NCBI GenBank assembly: GCA_964501535.1
Contig: CAZCSV010000011.1
Span: 1-35,128 of the forward strand
Source: FEN-1279 sp964501535
Lineage (GTDB): Bacteria; Bacteroidota; Ignavibacteria; Tepidaquicellales; Tepidaquicellaceae
Length of the DNA: 35,128 nucleotides
Direction of reading: 5' to 3'
Positions within the stretch are counted from its first letter, which is position 1, and each line of letters starts with the position of its first letter. Below, in pieces: positions 17,803 to 26,467 of the stretch. The position numbers and the translations under genes were made by a program. The notes below the pieces were generated by a model. That model did no database searches and was not told where the DNA came from. It saw only the letters and a list, made by a program, of their open reading frames with translations.

Positions 17803-18429
17803 ATGCAGGACAATACAATTACAATCTTAATACTGACAATTTTATTTTACCTGATTGGCTCGATTCCAACCGCTTATCTGGTTTTAAGACTGTTCCTTAA
17901 AAAGGATATTACACGCGAAGGCTCCGGAAATGTCGGGGCAATGAATAGCTATGAAGTGTCCGGCTCGAAATTAACGGGAGTTCTGGTATTCATTATTGAT
18001 TTTCTGAAGGGACTCTTGCCAACGATTATTCTTTTGATATTTCTTCAATATGATTTTGAATTTGCTATACTGCCTTTGCTCGCAATTGTAACCGGACATA
18101 ACTTCTCGGTTTGGATAAAATTCAAAGGCGGCAGGGGACTTGCCACCGCCGCAGGAATCCTTGCGGTTTTGAATTTCTGGACTGTGATAATATGGTGCGT
18201 ATTGTATGCCTTAACTTATCTGATTAAAAAAAATGTCCATATCGGCAATATTGTGGCAACTATTCTGTTACCGATTGTGTTATTAGTATTGAATTCACAG
18301 GGATTAAAGTGCTTTCAATACAGTAAAACATCCGCAGGCCTTTTTATTATATTCTGCTCGTTAATTTGTTTTCTGATTGTTTTGAAACATATTTCCCCAA
18401 TTTTAAGTATAATTAGAAAATCGAAATGA
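17803..18429 (+). CDS. plsY: Glycerol-3-phosphate acyltransferase PlsY
   Basis: 208 aa, polytopic. Three conserved motifs are present: EGSGNVGAMN (~45-54; family GSGN-GATN), GHNFSVWIKFKGGRGLAT (motif 2/3 region, KGGRG), and IGSIPTAYLV in TM1. It acylates glycerol-3-phosphate with acyl-phosphate, the first step of phospholipid synthesis in the inner membrane. Its last codon overlaps the next start (ATGA at 18426-18429), so it is translationally coupled to the transketolase subunit. Confidence 0.95.
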   Translation: MQDNTITILILTILFYLIGSIPTAYLVLRLFLKKDITREGSGNVGAMNSYEVSGSKLTGVLVFIIDFLKGLLPTIILLIFLQYDFEFAILPLLAIVTGHNFSVWIKFKGGRGLATAAGILAVLNFWTVIIWCVLYALTYLIKKNVHIGNIVATILLPIVLLVLNSQGLKCFQYSKTSAGLFIIFCSLICFLIVLKHISPILSIIRKSK

Positions 18430-19289
18430 GTAAAAATCCGATTATTAAAGATATATCTGAATTGAATGAAATGTCCCGCCAAATCAGAAGGGATATTATT
18501 AATATGCTGTTGATAGCGAAATCAGGTCATTCCGGCGGTCCGCTCGGATTGGCAGATATTTTTACAGCTTTGTATTTCAACAAACTGAATATTGACAATG
18601 AAGCCCCGTATAAAGATGACAGGGATTATTTTTTCCTGTCCATCGGTCACGTCGCTCCGGTATGGTATGCCACGCTTGCCCGCAGAGGATATATTGAACT
18701 TGATGAACTAAAAACATTAAGGAAAGTGAACGGGAGATTACAGGGACATCCTGCCCCTTTAAAGACACACGGTTTACCGGGAATTGAAATTGCATCCGGC
18801 TCTCTAGGACAGGGCTTGTCCGTTGCAGTTGGAACTGCTATCGGTCTGAAGCTCGATGATAAACCAAATCGCGTCTATTGTATTAACGGAGACGGTGAGC
18901 TTCAGGAAGGGCAAATATGGGAAGCAGTAATGACGGCCGCTCACCATAAAACTGATAACCTGACTATGATAGTTGACTATAACGACTGCCAGATAGACGG
19001 AAGAGTCCACAATGTAATGAATCTTAATCCTCTGAAAGAAAAATTTATTTCGTTCGGCTGGGAGGCATTCGAAACAGACGGACACAATATGAATGAGATT
19101 TTAAGCGTATTGGATAAAGCAAAAAATGTTGTAGGCAAACCATCGGTGATAATAGCTCATACATATATGGGATATGGAGTATCGTTTATGAAAGATGACC
19201 ATCGTTGGCACGGTGTTCCTCCGAATCCCGAACAGGGAAAAATTGCTTTGGAAGAGTTAGCTCCGACAAAATACGGAGATTTTGTTTAA
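18426..19289 (+). CDS. Transketolase N-terminal subunit
   Basis: 287 aa, matching only the TPP-binding (N-terminal) half of transketolase. Motifs: KSGHSGGPLGLADIFTALYF (~36-55), LSIGHVAPVWYATLARRGY, GRLQGHP, GSLGQGLSVAVG, the GDGELQEGQIWEA Mg-TPP motif, DYNDCQIDG, and GYGVSFMKDDHRWHG near the end. Split transketolases need a separate C-terminal (pyrimidine-binding) subunit, normally next door. Here the next gene is an unrelated lipoprotein, so the partner must lie elsewhere. It overlaps plsY by 4 bp. Confidence 0.93.
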   Translation: MSKNPIIKDISELNEMSRQIRRDIINMLLIAKSGHSGGPLGLADIFTALYFNKLNIDNEAPYKDDRDYFFLSIGHVAPVWYATLARRGYIELDELKTLRKVNGRLQGHPAPLKTHGLPGIEIASGSLGQGLSVAVGTAIGLKLDDKPNRVYCINGDGELQEGQIWEAVMTAAHHKTDNLTMIVDYNDCQIDGRVHNVMNLNPLKEKFISFGWEAFETDGHNMNEILSVLDKAKNVVGKPSVIIAHTYMGYGVSFMKDDHRWHGVPPNPEQGKIALEELAPTKYGDFV

Positions 19290-19323
19290 TAAATATATTT
19301 TATAAAAAATAATTATTAATGCA

Positions 19324-19899
19324 ATGTGCAAACTGAAAATTATAATCCGGTCCGTATTGTTTGTTAGTCTTATATCATTTGCGCTCTCCTGTTCCGCCCC
19401 GACTGATTTAAATAACTGGAGGGATGCATCTTATACGAAGAAATTTAATAAGGTTCTGATAGTCGCATTGATAAAAGATATGGAATTCAGAAAAGCATAC
19501 GAAGGCTATGTTTCACAGGCTTTTATAGATGAGGGATTAACGGCAAAAGGTAGCCTGAATCTGCTCCCTTATGACAGTAAAATTTCAAAGGCAGATCTGG
19601 AAAAAGTTTTGGTAGATGGTAAATACGACGGATTGATGTTGATGAAATATCAGGGTACAAAAGAAGGTGAAAGAATATATAATTACTATGACTATTATGA
19701 AAGCTGGTACTCATCCCCCGTCTATATTGAAAAGTACAAAACCGTGATGATGGAATCAGCACTTTTTTCGGTCGAAAAGAAAAAGCTTGTCTGGGTAGGC
19801 GAATCGAAAACCAGGTATGCTTATAGCTCGGATATACTGGCTCAGTCTGTTGCAACCGAGATTATTGCGAATCTTAAAGGAGAGAATCTTATTAAATAA
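19324..19899 (+). CDS. Small lipoprotein of unknown function
   Basis: 191 aa. A lipoprotein signal peptide is clear: a hydrophobic core (SVLFVSLISFALS) and lipobox ending at Cys23 (LSCSAP). The mature part has an alpha/beta pattern with KVLIVALIKDMEFRKAYEGY early, YDGLMLMKYQG in the middle, a Tyr-rich stretch YNYYDYYESWY, and SALFSVEKKKLVWVGESKT near the end. This outline resembles the DUF4136-type periplasmic lipoproteins, but I cannot confirm the family. It comes 34 bp after the transketolase subunit and ends at a strong hairpin terminator. Confidence 0.8.
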   Translation: MCKLKIIIRSVLFVSLISFALSCSAPTDLNNWRDASYTKKFNKVLIVALIKDMEFRKAYEGYVSQAFIDEGLTAKGSLNLLPYDSKISKADLEKVLVDGKYDGLMLMKYQGTKEGERIYNYYDYYESWYSSPVYIEKYKTVMMESALFSVEKKKLVWVGESKTRYAYSSDILAQSVATEIIANLKGENLIK

Positions 19900-19910
19900 T
19901 TTTAATGAAA

Positions 19911-19943
19911 GATGCATTCCTGAATTCAGGAATGCATCTTTTT
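19911..19943. terminator. Palindromic terminator between convergent genes
   Basis: A perfect 28-nt palindrome (19911-19938; half-arm GATGCATTCCTGAA) gives a 12-13 bp hairpin, followed by TTTTTG on the plus strand. It stops the lipoprotein operon. Its symmetry and the short T-run on the other strand let it also serve the gene ending at 19956. Confidence 0.85.
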
Positions 19944-19955
19944 GTTAATTAAATA

Positions 19956-21827
19956 TTATTTAATGAGCATCATTTTCTTTATACTTGAAAATTCTCCCGA
20001 AGTGATTTTGTAAAAATAAATACCGGAGGAAAGATTTGATGCATCAAAATCCAGAATATAGTTTCCTGCCGTTTTAACCTCGTTTACTAATGTTACAATC
20101 TCTTTACCGAGAATATCATAAACGGTCAATTTAACAAGACCGTTTTTCGGTATGCTGTAGGAAATTGTGGTTGATGGATTAAACGGATTCGGATAATTTT
20201 GATTCAGCACGAATTCTTTCGGTGTCTGATTTTGATTTCCGATTCCTGTAATGGTTCCCGAACAACCTGCTGCCGACCATACGTTTTGTGGTCCGGACTC
20301 ACTGTAAAGGATATAGCAGCTGTCATTATTGATGAATCTGAAACCCGGTTTTGAACCTTGTGTCCCGGATAAAATCGATGCTGAGTTCATTTTGTATATA
20401 TGGGAAGTACTGCCTGAAGATGTTACACTGACAAGATGAGCGCTGTCGGTTGCAGCCAGTGTATTAAATGAAAAATAATGTGTATTACCGTTTCTTTTCC
20501 CGACAATATCGGGTTGATAATTTGTGTTTGCGTTACTGCCCCACAAAATACTTTGTGAAACAGAATTGAAATTGCCGAAATTTGTGGTTCGGAAGTATTT
20601 TATGTTTCTATTGCTTCCGTTGTATTGATTAAATACACAAATTACAGAGCCGTTTGAATTACCGTTTGAAGACAATCTTGCGGATAATTTTCGGGCTGTT
20701 GATTCAGAACCGGCTTGATAATGTCCGGCAATTGGTGCATTTCCGTTCCCATCGCATTTAGCAAAAAATATTCTCGTACTGTCTGGGACTCCCGAAAATG
20801 ATACGACCAAAGAATCGGTCGTATTTTTAAAAAATGCTATATCAGAATACAAAGTCCTGATATAATTTCCTGCTGAACTGTACCACCAGAATTTTGTGGG
20901 CAAATATGAGAAAGTTGGTGTTGTAGAAATATAAGGACTTATTACCCTTGCATATTTTTGTGTGTTGAAGTGGTTACCGGAACCATCGGTTGAATCAAAT
21001 GAGCAAACAAAATACATCCATGCAGAACTTGGCCAAACAACATTGTCCGATGTTAATCTGATACCGTAATATCTGTGATTGGAATTATTCCCCGGCCAGG
21101 ATAAAGCCCATAGGGAACCTGCAAAACTGGTGATATTAAGATTAAAACCACCCGTAAACCAGTTTCCTGTTCCTCCCGAAGATCTTAAACCATATACTCC
21201 CCATAAATATTTATTCCCGGTCGTATTTTCAATAATCTCTATATCAAGATCATCAAAATTTACTTTGTCCGTACCACCAAGCCAAATATTTGCGTAAAGG
21301 GTATATGAAATCCCGCCATTGTTAGAATATAGGACTCTTAGGGAATCCGGGGAGGAAGAATTTGCAGAAAATGCATATACTACCCAGATTCTTCCCGCAT
21401 TTACCCCGACCTGCTCAGTAAAAGTAGCCAGAGCTTTTATTATTGCACTTGAACTGAAAATTCTTGTGTTTGAAAAATTATCCGGTTGAATAAACGGAGG
21501 ATTGTTTGATGCTTGTACAATTCCACCTCCATAATATTCAGCAGGTCTTACGGTATTCCCATTGTATTTGCTGAGTTGCTGATTTAATTCTTCAATTTTG
21601 GTTGAATTGTCGCTGTTTTCCATTCTAAGAGATTTTATTTGGTCTTCCAAATAAATTTGTTCCTGTGATTTTGTCTGCATCTGTGGTACTCCGGAAACGT
21701 CATTATATTTGTGTGTATTGTTTCCTTTGTAAAGATTTGGTTCCGGATTTGTGTACTCTGTTTCCTGAGCAGACAGGTTGAATGTAAAGATAAGTAGTAA
21801 TACTAGTGCAGATAAGATGTGTTTCAT
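19956..21827 (-). CDS. T9SS-secreted protein with C-terminal sorting domain
   Basis: 623 aa. The signal peptide (~1-20, ending NLSAQ) is followed by a short predicted coiled coil (~53-90, QIKSLRMENSDNSTKIEELN). The central ~430 residues look beta-rich and propeller-like (RIWVVYAFSANSSSPDSLRV, LRVLYSNNGGISY) but match no family I can name. The last ~85 residues are a T9SS type A sorting domain: NQNYPNPFNPSTTISYSIP, VYDILGKEIVTLVNE, SSGIYFYKI, KKMMLIK. The protein should be exported by Sec, then moved across the outer membrane by T9SS. The SD AAGGAAGG precedes the ATG. A PorV-like gene sits nearby at 22603. Confidence 0.88.
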   Translation of the reverse strand: MKHILSALVLLLIFTFNLSAQETEYTNPEPNLYKGNNTHKYNDVSGVPQMQTKSQEQIYLEDQIKSLRMENSDNSTKIEELNQQLSKYNGNTVRPAEYYGGGIVQASNNPPFIQPDNFSNTRIFSSSAIIKALATFTEQVGVNAGRIWVVYAFSANSSSPDSLRVLYSNNGGISYTLYANIWLGGTDKVNFDDLDIEIIENTTGNKYLWGVYGLRSSGGTGNWFTGGFNLNITSFAGSLWALSWPGNNSNHRYYGIRLTSDNVVWPSSAWMYFVCSFDSTDGSGNHFNTQKYARVISPYISTTPTFSYLPTKFWWYSSAGNYIRTLYSDIAFFKNTTDSLVVSFSGVPDSTRIFFAKCDGNGNAPIAGHYQAGSESTARKLSARLSSNGNSNGSVICVFNQYNGSNRNIKYFRTTNFGNFNSVSQSILWGSNANTNYQPDIVGKRNGNTHYFSFNTLAATDSAHLVSVTSSGSTSHIYKMNSASILSGTQGSKPGFRFINNDSCYILYSESGPQNVWSAAGCSGTITGIGNQNQTPKEFVLNQNYPNPFNPSTTISYSIPKNGLVKLTVYDILGKEIVTLVNEVKTAGNYILDFDASNLSSGIYFYKITSGEFSSIKKMMLIK

Positions 21828-22009
21828 TTTGTTCCTTCCTTTTTTTTAATTAAAAAAAATCAATATCTATGTCTATAGTTAAAACACTTGACAAAATTTT
21901 TTAATTATTTTTAAGCTCCCCTCCTTAGGGAACGAAAATCAAAACTCCATAAAACTTAGTATTCAGAACTAACTGTTGAATTTTTAAAACAATCTGGATA
22001 TTAAATTAG

Positions 22010-22516
22010 TTTCAACATTTTGTTAATACCTGTAATTTCTATTTTGCCGGAACTGAGAATAATGGTGTTTATCTTACAAAAAACTATGGTGTAAATTGGT
22101 TTAATAGAAATCAGGGATTCGGTAATATTCTGTCTGTTTCATCGTTATTGATATATAATAATTATATTTTTGCAGGAACATGGGGCTATTCCGTTTGGCG
22201 TCAATTACTTTCGGAAACACTGAATGAAAATGGTATTTCTTCGATAATACCCATAAATTGTTCACTATCTCAAAATTATCCAAATCCTTTTAATCCTGTT
22301 ACTCGTATAGATTTAGATATTTCAAAAATGGGATTTGTGAGTCTGAGGGTTTATGATATACTTGGCAAGGAAGTACAATCGCTTGTGAATGAAGAAAAGC
22401 AAGCAGGTTCGTATGCGATAGATTTCGACGCAACTGATTTAACAAGCGGAGTGTATTTTTATAGATTAGAAACGGATGGATTTTCTGATGTGAAGAAGAT
22501 GATTTTAATAAAATAG
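22010..22516 (+). pseudogene. 5'-truncated T9SS cargo gene (Asp-box propeller end plus sorting tail)
   Basis: The frame is open from 22010 (stop TAG at 22007) to 22516, with no credible start or signal peptide; only a TTG at 22148 could start. It encodes FAGTENNGVYLTKNYGVNW, a remnant Asp-box repeat, then NQGFGNILSV, IFAGTWGYSVWRQLLSE and a T9SS tail: SQNYPNPFNPVTRI, VYDILGKEVQSLVNE, SGVYFYRLE, KKMILIK. The propeller part aligns with the end of the protein at 14166-15545 (NQGFSIIPSV..., IFAGTQNQSIWRR), which lacks the tail. So it is the 3' end of a related gene whose front is lost. Confidence 0.75.
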
Positions 22517-22550
22517 CAAATCATCAACAAGATAAAATAATAAGCAATAA

Positions 22551-22579
22551 AAAAAAGGAGATTTTTTGTCTCCTTTTTT
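22551..22579. terminator. Bidirectional terminator
   Basis: AAAAAAGGAGA (22551-22561) pairs with TCTCCTTTTTT (22569-22579) around TTTTTTG. A-run before and T-run after make it a terminator on both strands, serving the T9SS fragment (plus) and the PorV-like gene (minus). Confidence 0.85.
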
Positions 22580-22602
22580 AATAAAAATCTGATATTATAG
22601 TT

Positions 22603-23622
22603 TTATTTTCTCTGGAACTTTTCATCTTCAAGCGTGAAGACAAGGGAAATCCTGTGAGTATTTCCAAGATTCTCATCACCGTCGAATTTTACAAATGAAT
22701 AATCAATATTTATCTTCGGAATTTTTATTCCCGCGCCCAAAGTTAGATTTCCGATATCGTTGTATCCGCCCCTGATACTGAAAAGATTCTGGAATGTATA
22801 TTCGGCACCGGCATGTATATCGAATGAAACCGGACCTAAATGAGCATTTGATGAAGATTGTCTGTTTTCAAATCTTACATCGAAATCCAGTGCCGGAGTT
22901 AATACACCTTTCCAAACATTAATCATATATCCAGCCCCGAGTTTTGCAGTAGGAGTAATGACTTCCTTTTTACCGGTCGACCATGTAAGATAAGTTGTCG
23001 TTATATCCATAAGGTTTGCACCGAGTAATATCTTGTTCATTAATGTATATGAGGCACCTACATCGAAACCGAGCCCCCAGGCGGATTCTTCAGCAATATT
23101 TCTCCTGATTATTTTTAAATTTGCTCCGTAAGAAAAATTATCCGAATGTCTTTTTGAATAAGTCAGATAGAATGCATAATCCGAAGTGTTGAATTTTGTA
23201 ATTTTATCCGGGTCTAGCCTTTCTCCCGGGTCCAGAATTCCGTTACCGTTCAAATCTATTAATGCATTACGCGTATCCGAAATATCATCAACTCCCATTA
23301 TAATTGCACTAATTCCCAATGAGGCATTTTTACCGAAAGGAATACCAACCGAGCCATAGTTATAATTAATTAAATTACCAAATCTGGCATCGTGCATCAA
23401 AGAAAATTGCGGATAATTAATTTTTGACAGCAGTGCAGGATTCCAGTATCCTGCAGTAACATCATTAGCTAATGCTACGAATGCGCCGCCCATTCCAAGA
23501 GGTCTTCCCCCTACACCGATTGCCAGGAATTCCCCTGCATATTTATTTCCACTACCTTGTCCAAATGCGCTTGAATACACCAATGAGGTGATTACGAAGA
23601 TTAGGATTTGTTTTAATTTCAT
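22603..23622 (-). CDS. PorV/PorQ family outer-membrane protein
   Basis: 339 aa. The signal peptide (1-~21, SSAFGQG) is followed by the family hallmark GEFLAIGVGGRPLGMGGAF and VALANDVTAGYWNPALLS, then alternating amphipathic strands of an outer-membrane beta-barrel, with GLGFDVGASYTLMNKILLGA and GAGIKIPKINIDYSFV. In T9SS, PorV is the shuttle/attachment-complex barrel that recognises sorting tails; other members of this family have looser roles. The barrel contains an EF-hand-like insert DLNGNGILDPGE, probably a calcium loop. The context of T9SS cargo genes favours a secretion-linked role, but porV identity is not certain. Confidence 0.87.
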   Translation of the reverse strand: MKLKQILIFVITSLVYSSAFGQGSGNKYAGEFLAIGVGGRPLGMGGAFVALANDVTAGYWNPALLSKINYPQFSLMHDARFGNLINYNYGSVGIPFGKNASLGISAIIMGVDDISDTRNALIDLNGNGILDPGERLDPDKITKFNTSDYAFYLTYSKRHSDNFSYGANLKIIRRNIAEESAWGLGFDVGASYTLMNKILLGANLMDITTTYLTWSTGKKEVITPTAKLGAGYMINVWKGVLTPALDFDVRFENRQSSSNAHLGPVSFDIHAGAEYTFQNLFSIRGGYNDIGNLTLGAGIKIPKINIDYSFVKFDGDENLGNTHRISLVFTLEDEKFQRK

Positions 23623-23635
23623 TGCTAATATTTTA

Positions 23636-23665
23636 ATTTATACAATATAAAAAAATTGTATAAAT
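23636..23665. other. Inverted repeat upstream of the PorV-like gene
   Basis: ATTTATACAAT (23636-23646) and ATTGTATAAAT (23655-23665) are perfect arms around an 8-nt A-rich spacer. It starts 14 bp before the PorV-like start codon, on its upstream side, so it could be an operator or a 5'-leader hairpin. The rest of the 298-bp divergent gap to 23921 is AT-rich and shows no other structure I can name. Confidence 0.5.
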
Positions 23666-23920
23666 CTGTAATAATAATTCCTTTCTTATTTTCATAATAA
23701 TGTTCAATATTACCAATTAAATCAATACTAAAATTACAGTCGAAAATAACTGAAAAATAGACTTCATTTTTAATATTGAAAATTAATGTTTCAGTATTAA
23801 GCACGAAACGGTATAATTGTAAAGGATTTAAATTATGGAATAGGATTTTTTAATTAATATAAAATTCACAATAAATTCATTATTTTATAACAGTTAGAGA
23901 ATTATATTATTGTACAATAA

Positions 23921-25402
23921 ATGTCTTTTACTTCACTTCAATTTTTAGGATTTCTGCCAATTGTAGTTTCATTGTATTTCATTGTCCCGCAAAGATTCAG
24001 GTGGCTTATTTTGCTTATATCAAGCTATTATTTTTATATTGCGGGTCTTGCGATAAATTCTTTTTACATGATAATTCTCATTCTAGTTACTGTTCTTAGC
24101 TATCTGTTGGCTAAAATAATTTATAAAACGGAATCAAAGAAGAAGAAAAAGTTTATACTACTTATTGGCAGTATTATATTTCTCGGTTCACTTTTATTTT
24201 TCAAATATCTCAATTTTTTTAATGAAAACATAAGAGACTTTTTAAATATTTTCAAAATTTCAGCAAATATACCATCAATTAAACTGATTGTTCCTTTGGG
24301 AATATCTTTTTATACTTTTCAGATAGTTAGTTATTTGATTGATGTTTATAATGAAAAAACAGAACCAATAAGACATTTTGGAGTTTATGCCGCGGGAGTA
24401 TCTTTTTTTCCGAAACTTATTTCAGGACCTATCGAAAGGAGCCCTGGATTTTACAAACAGTTAATAATAAGAAATGAAATTGAATATAATAGGATAATAG
24501 ATGGTGTAAAACTTTTTATATGGGGATTATTTAAAAAAGTTGTAATCGCTGACCGTATTGCCTATGCAGTAAATCTTGTCTTTGATCATCCTGAAAATTA
24601 TCACGGTTTTTCAATACTTTTTGCTGTAATTATGTTTACTATTCAGATTTATGCAGATTTTTCCGGATATACAGATATGGCTATCGGGATATCAAGGATA
24701 TTTGGAATAAAGTTGTCTGAAAATTTTGACCGTCCTTATTTATCAGGTTCAATAACCGAATTCTGGAGAAAATGGCATATCACACTGTCTTTTTGGTTAA
24801 GGGATTACGTCTTTCTTCCGCTTGCATATTCTTTTACTAGGAAAATAATGAAATCAAGGCTTAAAATTAAACCCGAAGTTTTATCTTATGTAGCTGCGAT
24901 GTTAATTACAATGTTCATTTGCGGACTGTGGCATGGTGCAAAATGGACATTCATTTTTTGGGGATTGATACATGGAATATATCTTGCAATTGGATTCCTG
25001 CTGAAAAAACCAAGAAAAAAACTTTATAAGAAAATAAATTTAAATAAAACCTTAATGAAATATTCAGGTATTTTTATATGTTTTATTCTGGTTTCTTTTG
25101 CCTGGATGTTTTTTAGATTAAATGCTATGACTGATTTTGGTGTAATGATGAAAAATATTTTTGACTTTGGCAATTCAGTTAGCTTTTTAAAATTATTTGA
25201 TAAAAACGCTGATTTTTATGTATCAATAATATCAATATTCATAATATTTGTGGTTGAATTTGTTCAGACTCATAAGGAAAAAAATGGAGAAGATTTTTCC
25301 TTGATAAAAATTTTAAATATTCCTTTTGTATTTATCCTTTTGTTATCAATATTCGTATTCGGGAAATTCGAGCAACTGGATTTTCTTTATTTTAATTTTT
25401 AA
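23921..25402 (+). CDS. MBOAT family O-acyltransferase (AlgI/DltB-like)
   Basis: 493 aa, about ten membrane segments. Family signatures: LIVPLGISFYTFQIVSYLIDV, the FPKLISGPIERS segment, YADFSGYTDMAIGISRIFGI, NFDRPYLSGSITEFWRKWHI with His286, and CGLWHGAKWTFIFWGLIHG with the catalytic His338. MBOAT proteins of the AlgI type pass acetyl groups across the inner membrane to a periplasmic partner that modifies an exopolysaccharide. The gene is 3 bp before the SGNH-like gene, as in AlgI-AlgJ/X pairs, so an O-acetylation unit is inferred. The polymer is unknown; the SLBB/Wzz locus 6-7 kb downstream is one candidate. Confidence 0.92.
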   Translation: MSFTSLQFLGFLPIVVSLYFIVPQRFRWLILLISSYYFYIAGLAINSFYMIILILVTVLSYLLAKIIYKTESKKKKKFILLIGSIIFLGSLLFFKYLNFFNENIRDFLNIFKISANIPSIKLIVPLGISFYTFQIVSYLIDVYNEKTEPIRHFGVYAAGVSFFPKLISGPIERSPGFYKQLIIRNEIEYNRIIDGVKLFIWGLFKKVVIADRIAYAVNLVFDHPENYHGFSILFAVIMFTIQIYADFSGYTDMAIGISRIFGIKLSENFDRPYLSGSITEFWRKWHITLSFWLRDYVFLPLAYSFTRKIMKSRLKIKPEVLSYVAAMLITMFICGLWHGAKWTFIFWGLIHGIYLAIGFLLKKPRKKLYKKINLNKTLMKYSGIFICFILVSFAWMFFRLNAMTDFGVMMKNIFDFGNSVSFLKLFDKNADFYVSIISIFIIFVVEFVQTHKEKNGEDFSLIKILNIPFVFILLLSIFVFGKFEQLDFLYFNF

Positions 25403-25405
25403 AAG

Positions 25406-26461
25406 ATGAGCAAAAAAAATAAAATTACAAAAATAATTATCAATATATTCGGTCTTATTTCTTTATACCTGTTTATTATTCTGAGGTTCAACGGTGAGCC
25501 AGAACATCTGCTCGATAGTGAATTTTTTAAAGCTTATAAAAATTATGAATACGGTGATTTATATTTTTTGAATTATATTGATAACTTTAGAATCCCAACA
25601 CCACCTCTTGAAAAAGAATATTTTGACTCAGAACCTAAAACAGAGATAAATGATGCGGAAATTCTGATTTTTGGAGACAGTTTCTTTGCCGTTGATGCGA
25701 GAGTGAAAAATGTCCCCGGCAGAATTACCGAGACACTTAAAAAAAAGGTTTTTTTTATAAGATCAAACGATGTACTTTCTGTATTGGAAATGAATAAGTA
25801 TGTGAAAAAAGACAGGAAATACCTTATCCTTGAGTCGGTTGAAAGAAATATCCCAGAGTTGCTTGCTGGGAGACATAATATAATGATACAGAAAAAAAGC
25901 ACTATTAATGACATCATTGAAATAGTAAAAAAGGTCAATCTTGAACAAAGATATACTTACATCTTACAAAGGGGTTTTTTAACGCATTATATGTATAAAA
26001 AACTGGCAACTCTGAAATTTAATTTATTCGGATATATTACTTCATTAACCCCTGTTTACAAGAAAGAACCACCGTGGCTTTTTTATTGTCAGGAAGTGGA
26101 TGATAGAAAAACAAGCTTTTATTATAAATTTACTGATGAAGAAATAACAACTATCTGTGATAATTTACTAGAATTAAATAATCAATTAATAGAGAAGTAT
26201 AATATTGATCTTATTTTTCTACCGATACCAAATAAATATACTATTTATCATAAATTGTTAAATAATGATGAATATAATAATTTTCTTCCTAAAATTTATT
26301 CCGAAATGATAAAAAGAAATGTAAAAGTATGTAATATATATGATTCATTTATAAATTCGGAAAAAGAATTATATTATCCTACCGATACGCACTGGAATGA
26401 AGAAGGTATAAAAATTACTGTCTCACAGTTATTGAGAATCATAGATTTTGAAAATAAATAA
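25406..26461 (+). CDS. AlgX/AlgJ-like SGNH O-acetyltransferase partner
   Basis: 351 aa. An N-terminal membrane anchor (~11-25, INIFGLISLYLFIIL) precedes a periplasmic domain. The SGNH-type nucleophile motif is LIFGDSFFAVDAR (D91, S92), and the C-terminal catalytic pair is in YPTDTHWNEEG (D327, H329), as in AlgX/AlgJ/WssI-like proteins. It would accept acetyl groups from the MBOAT protein and transfer them to a polysaccharide. It lies 3 bp after that gene and ends 7 bp from the convergent SRAP gene. Base composition is AT-rich, like its partner. Confidence 0.82.
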   Translation: MSKKNKITKIIINIFGLISLYLFIILRFNGEPEHLLDSEFFKAYKNYEYGDLYFLNYIDNFRIPTPPLEKEYFDSEPKTEINDAEILIFGDSFFAVDARVKNVPGRITETLKKKVFFIRSNDVLSVLEMNKYVKKDRKYLILESVERNIPELLAGRHNIMIQKKSTINDIIEIVKKVNLEQRYTYILQRGFLTHYMYKKLATLKFNLFGYITSLTPVYKKEPPWLFYCQEVDDRKTSFYYKFTDEEITTICDNLLELNNQLIEKYNIDLIFLPIPNKYTIYHKLLNNDEYNNFLPKIYSEMIKRNVKVCNIYDSFINSEKELYYPTDTHWNEEGIKITVSQLLRIIDFENK

Positions 26462-26467
26462 TTACTT

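Noticed and set aside
22148..22516. A small functional T9SS-tail protein starting at TTG 22148.
   Set aside because: It lacks a signal peptide, and the open frame extends upstream into a remnant propeller repeat, so truncation is likelier.
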